Shown one piece after another: positions 23,653 to 36,494 of a stretch of DNA of 64,000 nt (position 1 is the first letter of the stretch; each line of letters starts with the position of its first letter). The translations under genes were made by a program, and so were the position numbers. The notes beneath the pieces are model-generated. The model had not been told where the DNA came from. It searched no databases and saw nothing but the letters and a program-made list of their open reading frames with translations. The stretch comes from Erythroxylum novogranatense (Eukaryota; Streptophyta; Magnoliopsida; Malpighiales; Erythroxylaceae), in the NCBI GenBank assembly GCA_029891385.1, contig CM057228.1, forward strand, positions 28,524,214 through 28,588,213, read 5' to 3'.

Positions 23653-25020
23653 TTAAGGAAACAAGTATGGATACAATTCTCTCATCTCTCGTTCAGTCTC
23701 TTAAGTAGTTTTTTCAATGCGACCATTCGGTCATATCACCTTAACCATGAGAATTTGTTTTGATCGAAGCTGTCACACCTACAAATCTATGATAGCTACT
23801 GAAGCTCTTCGTAGGCTAAATTCTCGCTCATTTTCATGCTCTGTGGTTGGAGTACATGGGAAGGGTTGGGAATATACTTGCGAAGTATAGAAATATGGAA
23901 TACTAGATGTACTTGGGCCATGTCTAGAGGTAATGCTAACTGATATGCCATATTTTCAACCCTCTCAGTTACCTCATAAGGTTGAATATACATTGGAGAC
24001 AATTTTCCTCTTTTTCCAAACCTCATCATACCTTTCGTTAAAGATACTTTAAGGAATACAAAATCTCCGACTCGAAATTCCACTTTCTTATGCTTCATAT
24101 CAGTATAACTCTTCTGTATATTGACAGCCATCTCTAGCCTCTACTTGATCAATGGGATCTTCTCTGACATGATCTTGATTAATTATGTGCCCTCCAGCTA
24201 CCTCTCGCCTACCTCCTTCTAACACATCAATGACCTATATTTTTGCCCATACAATGCCTCATATGGTGCCATCCCAATATTATTGTGGTAGCCATTATTG
24301 TAAGTGAACTCAATCAGAGGCAAGAGTTAATCCCAACTACTGCCAAAATCTATTACACACATCCTCAACATATCCTCTAAGGTCTGAACTGTACTTTCAA
24401 ACTATCCATCAGTCTGTGGATGAAATGCTGTACTAAAATCCAATCTAATGCCCAACACCTCCTGTAATTTTTTTCCAGAACCAAGATGTGAACTGTGATC
24501 CCCAGTTCGAAACTATCAATACAAGTACTTCATGAAGGCACACTATTCGATCAGTATAAACTTGAGCTAGCTTGGACATCGAATAAATAGTCTTTAGGGG
24601 TAGAAAATGTTTTCATCAATCTATCTACGATCACCTATATTGACTCACATTGAGTTCTTGTATAAGGTAGGCCAATTATGAAATCCATCGTGATCCTCTC
24701 CCATTTCTATTCAGGAATTGATAGTGGTTGTAGCTTAACTGAGGGCTTCTGATGTTCAACTTCTACTTGTTGACATGTTAAGCATTTAGAAACATATTCA
24801 GCCACATCTTTCTTCATATTGCCCCATCAATACGTATCTTTAATATTATGTTACATTTTGGTGGAACCTGGATGCACATTGTATGCAACATAGCGCGTTT
24901 CCTCTAGAATCTCCTCTTTTAAGTTTTCTATAACTGGAACTCACAGTCTCCCATTTATGATGCGGATGTCTTCTTTATCGATTTCAAAATATGCACGTCG
25001 TCCTTCTTGAACATCATAAA
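23653..25020 (-). pseudogene. Integrase and chromodomain-like end of element A
   Basis: Heavily decayed, on the minus strand. The clearest frame (24131-23796) is the integrase C-terminal segment: VEFRVGDFVFLKVS, MRFGKRGKLSPMYI, PYEVTERV, FHISILRKY. After a frameshift it goes on as VAIIDL, QLRSKQI, MVKVI and REMRELYPYLF to a stop at 23653, which is the chromodomain-like region. Upstream (about 24300-24900) scattered integrase core pieces are readable only by changing frame. The zinc-finger part is near 24760-24900. Confidence 0.8.
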
Positions 25021-26480
25021 TAAGTTGTTAAAATTTAGGATCTTGACCTTGGGCGATCTTAATCCTATCCAATAATACTGACCGCACCCTGGTGCAAGTC
25101 AGTAATATTCCTACATTTGAAATCTGAAACTGAATACCTTGATCCAACAAATCATGCAACTCCTTCGTCAAAGCTCTCCTCCCTATTACGATATGCGCCA
25201 AACTACCTAAGGATTTTCTACTTAAAGCATCTGTCACAACATTTTCCTTCCCTAGATGATACTGGATCATACAGTCGTAATCTTAGTAATTCCATCCACC
25301 TTCTTTGCCTCATATTTAGATCTATTTGCTGAAATATATGCTTTAGACTCTTGTGATCTGTAAAAATCTCACATGTCTCACCATACAGGTAATTTCGCTA
25401 AATCTTTAAAGCAAAGATTACTGCTTCCATCTCTAAATCATGCGTAGGATAATTTAGTTCATGTTTCTTCAGTTCCCTGGAAGCATAAGTAATCTCCCTA
25501 CCATTTTGCATCAATACACATCCAAGGCCAACTCTCGAAGGGTTATAGTACAATTGAAATCCTCCACCTTCTTTTGGTAAAGCTAATATTGGAGTTGAAG
25601 TTAAACGCTCCTTTAGTTTTTGAAAACTCTCCTCGCAAGCATCAAACCAAATAAGTTGGACAATTTTTTTTGCGTTAATCGGGTCAACAAGGTTGTTATC
25701 TTAGAAATTTTTTGAACAAATCTTCGATAGTATCCTGCTAACTGAGAAAACTCCGTAGCTCTATCACGGTCCTTAGTTGTTCCCAATTCATTATAGCTTT
25801 TATCTTCTTCGGGTCCACTTGTATTTCACCTTGAGATACCACATGCCCTAAGAATGCATTACTCTCAAGATAGAATGCACATTTTGAGAACTTGGCATAC
25901 AGTTGATGTTCTCAAAGTGTCTGCAATACCAATCTTAAGTGTTTGAGTATCTGTTAGCGAATACACCAAAATGTCATCAATAAAAACAATCACAAACCTA
26001 TCCAAGAATGACATGAATACTCTATTCATCATATTCATAAAAGCTGTTGGAGTATTTGTAAGGCCAAAAGACATTACTAAAAACTCATTATAGCCGTATA
26101 GAGTCCTGAAGGCAGTATTAGATATATCATCTCCTCTGATCCTTAGCTGATGGTATCCTGATCTTAGATCAATCTTAGAAAAGTACTTAGCACCTTGAAG
26201 TTGGTCAAACCAATCGTCAATTCGAGGTAGTGGACACTTATTGCGGATAGCCACCTTATTTAACTGTCGATAATCAATACACAATCGGAGAGAACCATCC
26301 TTTTTCTTCATAAACAATACCAGTGCACCTATGGTGAAGCACTAGGTCTATTAAAACCCTTATCTAATAGAACTTATAACTGCTTCTTTAATTCCTTTAA
26401 TTCTGTAGGTTCCATTATGTATGGTGGTATAAAAATTGGAGTTGTACAAGGTACTACGTCAATACAAAATTCAATTTCTC
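25020..26480 (-). pseudogene. Reverse transcriptase and RNase H of element A
   Basis: The best frame (26317-25865) has [42 protein letters not shown] and FIDDILVYS. RNase H pieces continue to about 25028, ending [17 protein letters not shown] in a separate frame (25270-25028). At least three frame changes and several stops separate the parts. The sequence differs from both C and D, so A is another lineage of the same superfamily. Confidence 0.88.
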
Positions 26481-26483
26481 ACT

Positions 26484-27177
26484 CTAAGGTAACCCTGGTA
26501 ACTCCTTAGGAAACACATTTGGAAACTTCTGAACTACCAGAACATTTTGGAGACCGATGCTCTCTGAAGCTAAATCCCTGACTAAGGCCAGAAATCCTTG
26601 GTACCTTCGTTTAAGCATCTTGTTGGCCACTACTGCTGTAACTATGTTAGAAGGGGTAGTTTTTCTATCCACCCCCTTAAAGATAAATTCTACGTCTCCT
26701 GGAATCTTAAGCATCACTTCCTTCTTTCTGCAATCTAAGGTAGCATAATGATGGGATAACCAGTCCATTATTAATATTACATCAAAATCCATAACTAGCA
26801 ATACCATAAAATTCGCTACCAATCTCCTAACATTAATCTCCACGGGACATGAGTAGTATATCAAATTTATCTCTATGGCATCAACCAGAGGTGTAAATAC
26901 TGCCAGAGATTTATCTATCAATCAAAGGTGTTATTTATAACCTCATAGCTAAGTTAGGCGACATAAAAGAATGAGTCGCTTCTGAATCTATCAATACCAT
27001 AACTTCTAATCCACAGACAAGAATGATACATGATACCATTGCATTGGAAGCAAGTGCATCTTGAGGGGTGAGAATGAATGCCCTAGCCTGACCACGATCT
27101 ACCTGCTGAGAGTTAGATGATTGTCCCAGATTGCAACCTCCAGCCTCCAGATCTACCTCCCAACTGTCTCTCGCCAA
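26484..27177 (-). pseudogene. Protease region of element A
   Basis: Two frames. The upstream frame (27177-26935) has RGQARAFILTPQDA and the active-site region VLIDSEATHSFMS, where DPGATHSF is usual: Pro-Gly next to the Asp is changed to Ser-Glu. The downstream frame (26921-26484) has VILIMDWLSHHYATLDCRKKEV, RRYQGFLALV and NVFPKELPGLP, the linker into RT. The linker words differ from those of C and D. Confidence 0.85.
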
Positions 27178-27844
27178 ATCCTCGCCCCTGCTGACCGTTA
27201 AACTGTGAACCCCCTTGTGGCAGTTGAAATGGAGGTTGCGTCATACTAGAAGAGGACTGTTGATATCCCATTACAAGGAAATCTCTGATCAAATGCCCAT
27301 ACTGACCACATCTGTAGCAAGCTCCTAGTGGTAAGTTACATGGACCCTAATGTACTCTACCATATTGCTGACAAATGGAAGAAGCTGAGCCTGAACTACT
27401 ACGTTTTGAGCTCTACCCGCTACTGTTACTACCTGCACCAGGTGTGAATTTGAATCCTTCCAGATGTCTACAGCTAGATCTTGCCTTGCTATGAGCTCGA
27501 CCCTCAGTCGAGAACTCCCACTCTAGCTGAACCCTGGAAAAAAGTTTAATTGTTGTCAGTGGGGGAGCTGACTGTTATTGCTGCTGCATCGTCATCATTG
27601 GGTCTCAAGTCATAGTATTGTTAGCCTTTATCCTTGCTAGGAATGCCTGCATATCAAACAAAGGTGCCTCAGGAACTCCTTGTGACACCTTCGAGGCCTC
27701 GACAGGGACCTCTGGTGTCCGGGCCGTTCTGCATCTACCGCACCTTCCAGTTGAAGCAACAGGGGTGGATGTCTCATCCTGAGTCAAGGCTTCATCGTAA
27801 CTCTCTTGGTCAAGTCGAGCAAGAAATTGAGTGCGCTTATTCAT
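27178..27844 (-). pseudogene. Gag of element A, much shortened
   Basis: The likely start codon at 27844 gives MNKRTQFLARLDQ. After about 80 residues (ending near AFLARIKANNTM) the capsid region is missing. The sequence resumes in the basic, Ser/Gln-rich tail with a zinc knuckle CYRCGQYGHLIRDF (about 27270-27310), where the last Cys is changed to Phe. Compared with the roughly 400-residue gag of D, several hundred base pairs have been lost. Gag would bind RNA and build particles; this copy cannot. Confidence 0.75.
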
Positions 27845-27980
27845 ACTGAAATTGAAAGCAAAAGAATGGTCAATACCACCATTGAGAATATGAATGTATT
27901 CTGTAAGAAGTTCCTTTAAAAAGAAGCGGATTCTTATGTATCCGCAGTGACAAACAAAAGAACATCCTAGGTCGAACCTA

Positions 27981-27993
27981 GGCTTTGATACCA
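27981..27993 (-). other. Primer-binding site of element A (one change)
   Basis: On the minus strand: TGGTATCAAAGCC, differing from the initiator-Met complement TGGTATCAGAGCC by one G-to-A change. About 4 nt separate it from the LTR border near 27998. Confidence 0.8.
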
Positions 27994-28572
27994 ACTTTTT
28001 CACGACCTAAAATGGGTGTGACCGACACGAGGGAACTAAGGTTTGAAACCCTAGATCATACGAAAGCCTACCATTAGCGTCAAAATAAATTCAAACCTAA
28101 GAACACAACAAGTACATACAATACAATAACAATAGTGCACGTCAGAAAGAAGTTTTACGACTCATGAAATCCTGTCACTACGGATGCTACGAAACAAGAT
28201 AAATGACAACAAAGAAAGGACATACACAAATGAAGGTAGGTTGTAGCGGACACATCGTGGAAGTCACTAAAGCGAAGTCGGTGGTAGCTAACCTAAAAAA
28301 AATGTTAAGGGGAGTCAGACCTCACTGAGTAAGCTCACATCGTCCTATGATACCCAATGGTATGCGCACAGTCATGCATGAATATCAAAATATATACACA
28401 AAATGCTATACATCCAATCACATTAACAACACAAATAAATTGTTTGAAAGAATATCTGTAAGACCCCAATCTCCAAGGGTAAGCCCTCACAACTCTAAAT
28501 GTCACCAACGGCCCAGCTATGTTCTTATACTCATATAGCTGTAAGGCTCTCTTAATCCAAAGGGGTTGCGGG

Positions 28573-30403
28573 TGTTAGAGTAGTGCCCTAAAGGCAATCC
28601 CCTTTAGCGCTTTTTATTCATAGTCATGTACAGACTTTATGAATAAATAAAGAAAGGCATGTTTCATTTATTTGATATTCATTTTGTTATGAATTGATAT
28701 TGATCTTTAATCAAATTAATAAAGTCCATGATATATGACATAGCATGAAGGAAATTATGATGTGATCATAATCCTGAGATTCCTATCATGTGCAATTATG
28801 TCAGTATCTAAATCCTCCCTAGTCATAGGATTAATGAGACTGGACATCATTAATCCGGACAGACTAGCATATGTCATACTCCTTGATTGGATCAAGCGGT
28901 GGATCTCGAAACTGTAAATATGAGATATTTAGAGTTGACATATGGATGCTTACTAGTGGTAGTAAGTTCATTGGATGACTGCCATGAGATCATCACATGG
29001 ATTTAATGTCGTTGATAATCTCATCATAGCAATGGTGCAAGTATCCTTAGACTTGAGGTACTCGAGGATATCTTGAATCTTGATCACGCATTTTGATTCC
29101 ATTCCTCGTGGCCTTCGGAGGTTACTCATAGGGTGGTGCTTGGAGTGCGCTTTGAGGTATTGAAGGTAATTGAGTAGCCAATAAAGGATTCATCATTTAC
29201 GTGAGAATGTAAGAGATACCACAGCCTCTTGTCGGGATCATTACTTTAAGTCTCGGCGAGCATGACTATGTCATGAAGAGTGTCTTCATGGACATATAAA
29301 GTAATGAGTCCTCGACAGAACCGATTTCACTTGGGCTAGACTTAGTCTAGTAAGAGTTGACACATTGCCCATACTCATAACCAAGTGGGGTATAGGATGA
29401 TGAAAGGACTAATTGCACAAGAATTGTCATGGAAGGGTTCGTGATCCGTTCGTGATGAATTCATCAAACCGATTACTTTCCGGTCAATTGGGGGTCATGA
29501 TGTGTTGCTAGATACCGCTCATGACTTGCTCAGATTAATTGTTAATCTAAGTGGCCAACATAACCGGGAACCTAAAGGGTCACACGCATAAGAGTGTTTC
29601 AGAGAATTTGTAAAATAGTAATTGGAAAGAGTTCCAATTATGGAGAGAATTAGGATTAAATGGATCCCAATGGGATTGGGATATGTCCCGATGAGATCGC
29701 GACATCAATATTGCTAAGAAAGGTTTCCGGAGCTGTTTCAGCACCGGGGCCCGGTAGATCGGTAGGACCGACCCCAGTTTGACTGGACCTCTTAGTAATC
29801 ATATATATGTTAATTAATTAAGTAATTAATTAATTAATATTATATATATATGCATTATACGTGGAATGAGGAGAAGAAGGAAGGAAGCTTCCATTGGAAG
29901 CTTAGTCATCACTTTCATTTATTTGCTAAATGACAAAAAAGATAAAAGATGGATGAAAGATGAGAAGATGAAGTTCGTATGCCTTTATCCAAGAAGAAAA
30001 AGAGTTTTTCTAATGGCTTTTGGCAAGGCATCATCGTGGGATTAAGAAAAAGGAGAAAGGTTTTGTGAAAACCTAAGGAAAAGTGTTTTCTCTCTTCTTC
30101 ATCTTCATTTGAGGCCTTCTTCTCCAAGCTTCTTCTTCATCTTTCCAACGTTTTCTCAAGCTCTCCAGGACAGAGGTAGGGTCTAGCAGCTCTTATTCTG
30201 TTCTAGCTATTCCCGGGTCAAAAGGGTTTGACTCGGTTAGGTTTTCTGATCTCTGCGTGGATACCTTTAGAGATAGTCTCTATTGGCTATTCAGGTTTGA
30301 GGTTTTCATACCGACACCGGGATCCTGGGTTTCGGGAAGGTCCCGGAATAAATTTTTTGTTTCGCTGCTGGAACATGTGATGTTCCTCCGGGATTTTCCT
30401 ACA
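28573..30403 (+). repeat. 5' LTR of copia B (1,831 bp)
   Basis: Starts TGTTAGAGTAGTGCCC and ends TTTTCCTACA. It aligns over its whole length with the 3' LTR at 36495-38322, but between about 28900 and 29420 it has a cluster of small differences at CAG/CTG triplets. The open frame at 29915-30127 on the other strand is repeated in the partner LTR and I see no reason to call it a gene. Confidence 0.95.
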
Positions 30404-30404
30404 G

Positions 30405-30416
30405 TGGTATCAGAGC
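30405..30416 (+). other. Primer-binding site of copia B
   Basis: TGGTATCAGAGC, complementary to initiator-Met tRNA, 1 nt after the LTR end. The region from here to the gag start at 32598 (about 2.2 kb) is an unusually long leader holding two tandem arrays and no credible frame. Confidence 0.93.
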
Positions 30417-31522
30417 GTCGGTGTCGTGTATGAAGCTTTAATCAAGCTAGATCATAAACCCTAATTGCTTGTGATGTTGTAGCATGCATTCTGTTCAGAT
30501 TTCAATTGCTATAGAGATAGGGTTTTCGAAATTTTTCTGCCCAGGAATGTTCATAACATGTTAGAGAATATGTCTATGAATTTTCAGAATTTATCGATTT
30601 GATTAGATAAAGTTTTGCTAATTATTTCCCTAAGCTTACAGATGCTGTTTTTGAAAAGATTCTGTGAACAGGCAGTAGTATAAAATCAAGAATAAATTCT
30701 AGAAAAATCGTTTTCTGGATTTTCCTTCACCTACATGTCTCTAAGATGTTGGTGAATGTCTGTGAGCATGGAAATTGGATTTCAAGGTGATTGGATATTT
30801 ATTTGCGATTTTATTCTATTCTGTTGGGAATTGCTGTGCTGATGAACACAGAATTTTAATCGGTTTTGTTATTTTGGTTGACTGAGTTTTTGATGGCCTA
30901 AAATCCTGAAAAACTTCAGGTAGCATGTTATGAACATGTAGTAACCTATATAATTTTCTCAGAATTTATTGAAATTGTTTCATTGATCATTTCAAGCAAT
31001 GTACAGAACTGGACAGTTTTGGTGAAAATTGTTGGGACTGTTTTGCTTGGCTTGATTGAGTTTGCTTTTTCAATTCCAATGCCTTGCAGCATTTTTAATG
31101 TGATTAAAAATGTGTTATCTTGATGTATTATGATTGCCTAAGTGAATTTCTTGAAGTTGCTTTTCCAAGAATTTTTGAATGCCGAATTGGTCATTTTTGT
31201 GTCTCGTTAGTATATTTCATTTTCTTGCTTGTTTTGGCCGTCACAATTTTTGTGACAAGTGCCGGAGTAGTTTTGAGAGTGTATATACTAGCTTGAGATG
31301 CTTAGGGTGAGAATTTGGGTGTTCCTAAATTATTTGGATATTTATGAGTTTTAACTCATTTCAAGCTTTTAATATAGTTTGACTATTTAAGGCATTCATG
31401 GATCAATGAAGTGTTCATTGATACATCAACTAACAGATATTACCTTAGGTATGATGGTATTGTGAATTGGAATTGCATTGATTGAGGAATTAGCCGATTA
31501 GAAATAATAGCAATCTTGCAGA

Positions 31523-31835
31523 ATAAGTCGACTTGTTTGCCACATAAGTCGACTTGTTTTCATCATAAGTCGACTTGTTTGCTACATAAGTCGACTTGTT
31601 TTGAGATAAGTCGACTTGTTTTCGGATAAGTCGACTTGTTTTCTGGATAAGTCGACTTGTTTTCGGATAAGTCGACTTGTTCAAGATTTCAGATATAAGT
31701 CCACTTGTAGCTTCTTGTAAGTCCACTTATACATGGGCAGTGAAATAAGTCGACTTGTGTCATACAAGTCGACTTGTGTGTAAGGTAGCATAAGGTGACT
31801 TGCATTTGATGAAAGTCGACTTGTGACATGTTCAG
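31523..31835. repeat. Palindromic array AAGTCGACTT in the leader of copia B
   Basis: Eleven exact copies of the 10-bp palindrome AAGTCGACTT plus degenerate ones (AAGTCCACTT twice, AAGGTGACTT). Spacing is about 20 bp for the first eight and then wider. Between them lie short words such as TGTTTTCGGAT and TGTTTGCCACAT. On the minus strand the array is an open frame of NKSTY repeats, which I regard as a by-product. Confidence 0.93.
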
Positions 31836-32019
31836 TTGGATGACGGATGATGGATGATTATAAGGATTGATTCAATTTGATTGATGAAACCTAAATCATG
31901 CCATATAGTCCTAGTGACTATGATCCTTGACTTGAGTCTAGAGTTTCTAAATCCTCCTTGGTATATGAAAACTAACGCCTTCCATTAATATGGTAAGAAC
32001 CGAGTTCTTATAGGGATGG

Positions 32020-32430
32020 GTTGTTGGGTAAACCCAAGCTCACTCTATCTGGATATGTTCGAACCATGAAAATATGATTTTCGATTAATGGGTTGGTTTT
32101 CCTTTGGGCGTTAGTTTGTTGAGTAAACTCAAGGTCAATATGGACAGAGGTGAAATTGGGTAGCATACATCGGATGTATGCGCATCAAAGAGTTGATACC
32201 CAATGTAAGTGCATACATCAACAAGTTGATAGCACTGATCGATAGTTGTGTCTAAGATGTAATTGGTATATCTGATACCTCCCGAGACATAAGGTGGCTT
32301 GTTGGGTAAACCCAAGGTCATTCTCAATGTCGGTTATCGATGATGCAATTGGTATGTTCGATACCTACCGATTGACCTAAGTTATGGCTTGTTGGGTAAA
32401 CCTAAGGTCATTCTTAGCAATATCGGATAT
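32020..32430 (+). repeat. Diverged repeat with TTGTTGGGTAAACCCAAGGTCA
   Basis: The phrase TTGTTGGGTAAACCCAAG, itself a short inverted repeat (GGGTAAACCC), recurs near 32021, 32107 (TTGAGTAAACTCAAG), 32299 and 32387. Each copy is followed by related text with TCGATACC or ATCGGATATCGA words. Units are roughly 85-190 bp. It lies between the GTCGAC array and gag. Confidence 0.75.
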
Positions 32431-32597
32431 CGACCCACTAGGACATTATGTCACTTTGTTTCTTTGGATTCGTAATGAGGGTTATGGATTCTATGAAACT
32501 AGTGGGAGCTTTTTGCATATCATTCAAGTCCTTATGATTATGCAGCTATTCCTATTCTAACATTCTTCCTCTCTATCCGTGTAGGTTGTTTGAAAAT

Positions 32598-33495
32598 GTC
32601 GTCAAGTGTCAATCTTCGCTCGCATATGGATTCCAACAAGTTAACTGGACCGAATTTTCTTGACTGGTTAAGGAATCTGAGAATAGTTCTCAGATCTGAA
32701 AGTCCAGGATATATCCTAGATTTTCCGCTTCGATGCACTCGCTGTCGATGCTTCGATGATGATCGAAGGCATATAGTAAGCATCTAAGGGACAAGACATG
32801 GCGACTTGCATTATGCTTGCGTCGATGTCACCCGAGCTGAAAAGACGAGTCCATGGATGCTCACACTATAGTTTTTCATCTTAGGAGCTGTTTGACGAGC
32901 AAGCCGGTCCGAAAGGTTCGAGACCTCAAGGCTTCTCTTCACTACCAAGATGGCTCCAGGGACATCTGCTGTGCGCAGTACGAAGATGAATGGCTATATT
33001 GAGAGATTGGCCGTCTTAGGTTTTGCAATGGATCATGAATTAAGTATAGACTTAATTCTGGTTGGATTGTCCGACAGTTATGCACAGTTCGTGCTAAACT
33101 ATCGGATGAACCAAATATCCACTACAATACCTGAGCTGATCAATCTGCTCAAGACAGCTGAGCAGACTATCAAGAGTGATAGTAAGCAAGTGCTGGTGGT
33201 TGCTTCTTCATCTTTTGGGTCCAAGAAGAAAAAGAACCCAAAGAAGAAGAAGGCAAAGAAACCAAAGGGAGGCGCCATCAAGAAGAAGACCAAAGAAGCT
33301 GCCCCGAAAGGAACTTGCTTCCATTGCGGTAAAGATGGCCATTGGAGGCGCAATTGCAAAGTCTATCTGGAGTCGCTGAAGCAGAAGAAGGCATCAGATG
33401 CCTCGACTACTTCAGGTTTGTATGTCATTGAAGTTAATACTGTTACTGATCACAACATCTGGGTATTTGATACTGGTTGTGGCTCACATATGTAA
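32598..33495 (+). pseudogene. Gag and protease start of copia B
   Basis: The ATG at 32598 begins MSSSVNLRSHMDSNKLTGPN then FLDWLRNLRIVLRSE, a common copia gag start. The frame breaks near 32740-32940, a patch with many CG dinucleotides. It resumes at 32950 (MNGYIERLAVLGFAM, the lysine-rich KKKNPKKKKAKKPK stretch, and the zinc knuckle CFHCGKDGHWRRNC), then reaches the protease active site VFDTGCGSHM at its end, where a TAA follows. In most copia elements the motif is DSGCSxH; here it is DTGCGSH. Confidence 0.88.
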
Positions 33496-33497
33496 TG

Positions 33498-34756
33498 ATA
33501 TCGGGGCCTTGAGTGACGATGGGCAACTCATGAAGGAGAAGTAGACCTACGTGTTGGAAATGGAGCAAGAGTTGCTGCATTAGCCGTAGGAACCTATGTT
33601 TTGTCTCTCCCTACTGGGCTTGTACTGGAATTGGATGATTGTTATTTTGTACCCGTTTTGACAAAGAATATATTGTCTGTTTCTTGTCTGAATAGAGCTG
33701 GATTCCATATGAATTTTAGTAGCAATGGTTGTTCTATCAATTCTAATGGAATGCTTTATGGAACTGGTACATTGTGCAATGGTATTTACATATTAGATAT
33801 GTCTAATCCAATTTTAAATGTCAATGACACCAAACGGCATAAAAGAGATAATCTAAAGTCAACTTACTTATGGCATTGTCGGCTTGGCCATATAAATGAG
33901 ACACGCATCGCTAAACTCCATAAGAGTGGCAGTTTAGGGTCATTTGATTATGAATCATATGACACATGCGAATCTTGTTTATTAGGCAAGATGACTAAGT
34001 TACCCTTCAAGGGAAAGGGTGAACGAGCGATTGGAGTATTAGACCTAATACATTCAGATGTATGCGGTCCGATGTCCATCCATGCCGAAGTGGTTGTCGT
34101 TACTTCATTACCTTTATCGATGATTATTCACGATATGGGTACTTGTATCGATGAGATACAAATCAAGCGCTTGAAAGGTTCAAACAATTCGAAATGAAGT
34201 AGAAAACCAGCTTGGTAAAAGTATCAAGACATTACGATCCGATCGTGGTGGAGAATACTTAGACCAACAGCTTCGGATTATCTCGTAGATAATGGCATTT
34301 TATCTCGATGGACTCCTCCTTGCACGCCGCAAGACAACGGTGTGGCTGAAAGGAGAAATCGAACCTTGTTGGACATGGTACGATCAATGATGGGTTTCGC
34401 AAAGTTACCAAAATCGTTTTGGGGGTATGCGCTAGAGACAGCTGTTTACTTGCTAAACAGAGTTCCCTCTAAGACAGCTTGATGTTACGCCATACGAGAT
34501 GTGGACTAACGAAAACCTTATCTTTCTCATTTGAAAGTATGGGGTTGTCACCTTCGTGAAGCGGATTCAGTCAGATAAGCTTGAAGCAAAGTCTGACAAG
34601 TGTTTGTTTGTAGGATATCCTAAAGAGACCATGGGATATCAATTCTACCTTGCTGAGGAACAAAAGGTGTTTGTTTTGAAGCATGCTGTCTTTTTAGAGA
34701 AAGAGTTTCTTCTGCAAGAAGGCGATGGGAGCAAAGTCGAACTTGAAGAAGTTTAA
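33498..34756 (+). pseudogene. Protease end and integrase of copia B
   Basis: The frame 33601-34197 has the protease end (LELDDCYFVPVLTKNILSV) and the GAG-pre-integrase/zinc region (LWHCRLGHINETRI, CESCLLGKMTKLPF), then DLIHSDVCGPM with the first catalytic Asp. After a frameshift comes LRSDRGGEYL (second Asp), then NGVAERRNRTLLDMV with the Glu. The frame 34556-34756 holds the integrase C-terminal part (SDKCLFVGYPKETMGYQFY). A frame break near 34270-34300 falls where CTG-type triplets seem to have been lost. Confidence 0.88.
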
Positions 34757-36460
34757 GATGCTCAAACAAGCACATATCAATCGCTCGAACTCGAGACTGC
34801 CACTCATTCGGATGAAGTAATTCAACCTTACATTGCACACGAGTTCAGAGGTCAAGAGGATGCGACTTGTTCCCAAGAGATACGAATTTCTCGTAAGTGA
34901 ACAGAATGACGTATTGCTCATAGAAAATGATGAGCCTGCTACCTATGAAGAGGTTCTGAAAAGTTCAGAGTCTGAAAAATGGCTTTATTCCATGAAAGCC
35001 GAAATGGATTCCATGTACATAAACCAAGTATGGACTTTGGTTGATGCACCAAGGATAAAACCTATAGGGTGCAAATGGGTTTTCAAGAAGAAAACCGACA
35101 TGGATGGTAATGTGATTACCTACAAAGCAAGGCTTGTGGCCAAAGGATTTCGTCAAAGACAAGGAGTTGACTATGACGAGACCTTTAGCCCGGTAGCAAT
35201 GCTTCAATCCATTCAGATACTCCTGGCCATTGCCACTCATTATGATTATGAGATATGGCAAATGGATGTGAAGACAGCTTTCCTTAACGGAAATCTGGCC
35301 GAGGATGTGTACATGACACAACGAGAGGGCTTCACTTCCAGTGATGCCGAAAAGGTATGTAAGCTTCAGAAATCCATCTATGGATTGAAGCAAGCATCCA
35401 GGAGTTGGAACATCCATTTTGATGAGTCAATCAAAGAGTTTGGTTTTTCACAAAATCCGGATGAACACTGTGTGTACAAAAAGGTTAATGGGAATGCAAT
35501 CGTTTTCCTTGTGTTGTATGTAGATGACATACTGTTACTAGGAAACGATGTCTCAATGCTGCAATCAGTTAAAATTTGGTTGTCAAAGCAATTTGCGATG
35601 AAAGACCTTGGTGAAGCAACTTATATCCTTGGGATAAAGATCTATAGAGATAGATCGAAGAGGTTGCTTGGTCTTTCACAATCATCGTACATAGACAAGA
35701 TGCTAAAGAGGTTTAGCATGGAGCAATCCAAGAGGGTTTCTTCCATCACTCATGGGATAACACTCGAAATCTATGTGTCCTAAGACACAAGATGAGAGGA
35801 TGCGCATGGATCAGATCCCGTATGCATCTGCAGTAGGATCGATCATGTATGCTATGTTATGTACGAGGCCCGATGTATCGTATGCTCTAAGTGTTACGAG
35901 AAGATACCAATCGGATCCTGGTGAGGGTCAATGGGGTGGTGTCAAGAATATCCTCAAGTACTTGCGAAGGACTAAGGATGTTTTCTTGATATATGGAGAT
36001 GGAAATCTCCAGTGGCGGGCATACGGATGCGGTTTCAATCGACAAGGATGACTCAGATCCCGCCAAAGTTATGTTTTCACGCTAAACGGCGGAGCGGTCA
36101 TTGGAAGAGTTCCAAACAAGAGACGATCACGATTCGACGACCGAGGCGAGTACATTCTTTGCATCGAGGCGGCAAAGGAAGTCGTTTGGATCGAAGTTCA
36201 TTTCGAACTTGGTGTGGTTCTAGTCGTGATGGACCCATACGGTTGTATTGTGACAACAATGGGGCTATTGCTCGAGCAAAAGAACCGAGGTCTCACCAAC
36301 GATCTAAACACGCATCCGCAGATATCATCGATTCGAGAGATCATTGCTAGAGGTGATGTCGCGATCGAGAGGATTCCCACAGAGCGAACATTCTTGATCC
36401 ATTGACGGCCATTGTCACGGAAGAATTTTGATTCTCATGTACTCGCTATGGTATTAGATA
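34757..36460 (+). pseudogene. Reverse transcriptase and RNase H of copia B
   Basis: The frame 34833-35783 (316 residues) has CKWVFKKKTDMDGNV, KARLVAKGFRQRQGVDYDE, MDVKTAFLNGNLAEDVYM, YGLKQASRSWN and the polymerase motif LYVDDILLLGND, all intact. A frameshift near 35760 leads to SAVGSIMYAMLCTRPDVSYA. RNase H after 36000 is out of frame repeatedly although its text stays close to a copia pattern (SSKQET, IRLYCDNNGAIA, REIIARGDVAIERI). The breaks coincide with CG in place of CTG or CAG. RT makes the cDNA and RNase H removes the RNA strand. Confidence 0.92.
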
Positions 36461-36478
36461 CAAAGGCGATTGGCTTTA

Positions 36479-36494
36479 GGTCAAGTGGGAGATT
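36479..36494 (+). other. Polypurine tract of copia B
   Basis: GGTCAAGTGGGAGATT immediately precedes the LTR start. AAGTGGGAGATT is a common polypurine tract in plant copia elements. It sets the 3' LTR border. Confidence 0.9.

Noticed and set aside
23777..23780. LTR border of element A at GCTGTCACA
   Set aside because: The chromodomain-like frame can be followed through this point to a stop at 23653, and a purine tract plus TGTAACATTTCG border is found at 23581.
31490..31726. Minus-strand frame with NKSTY repeats
   Set aside because: Antisense reading of the AAGTCGACTT array in the leader of copia B; no start context or relatives seen.
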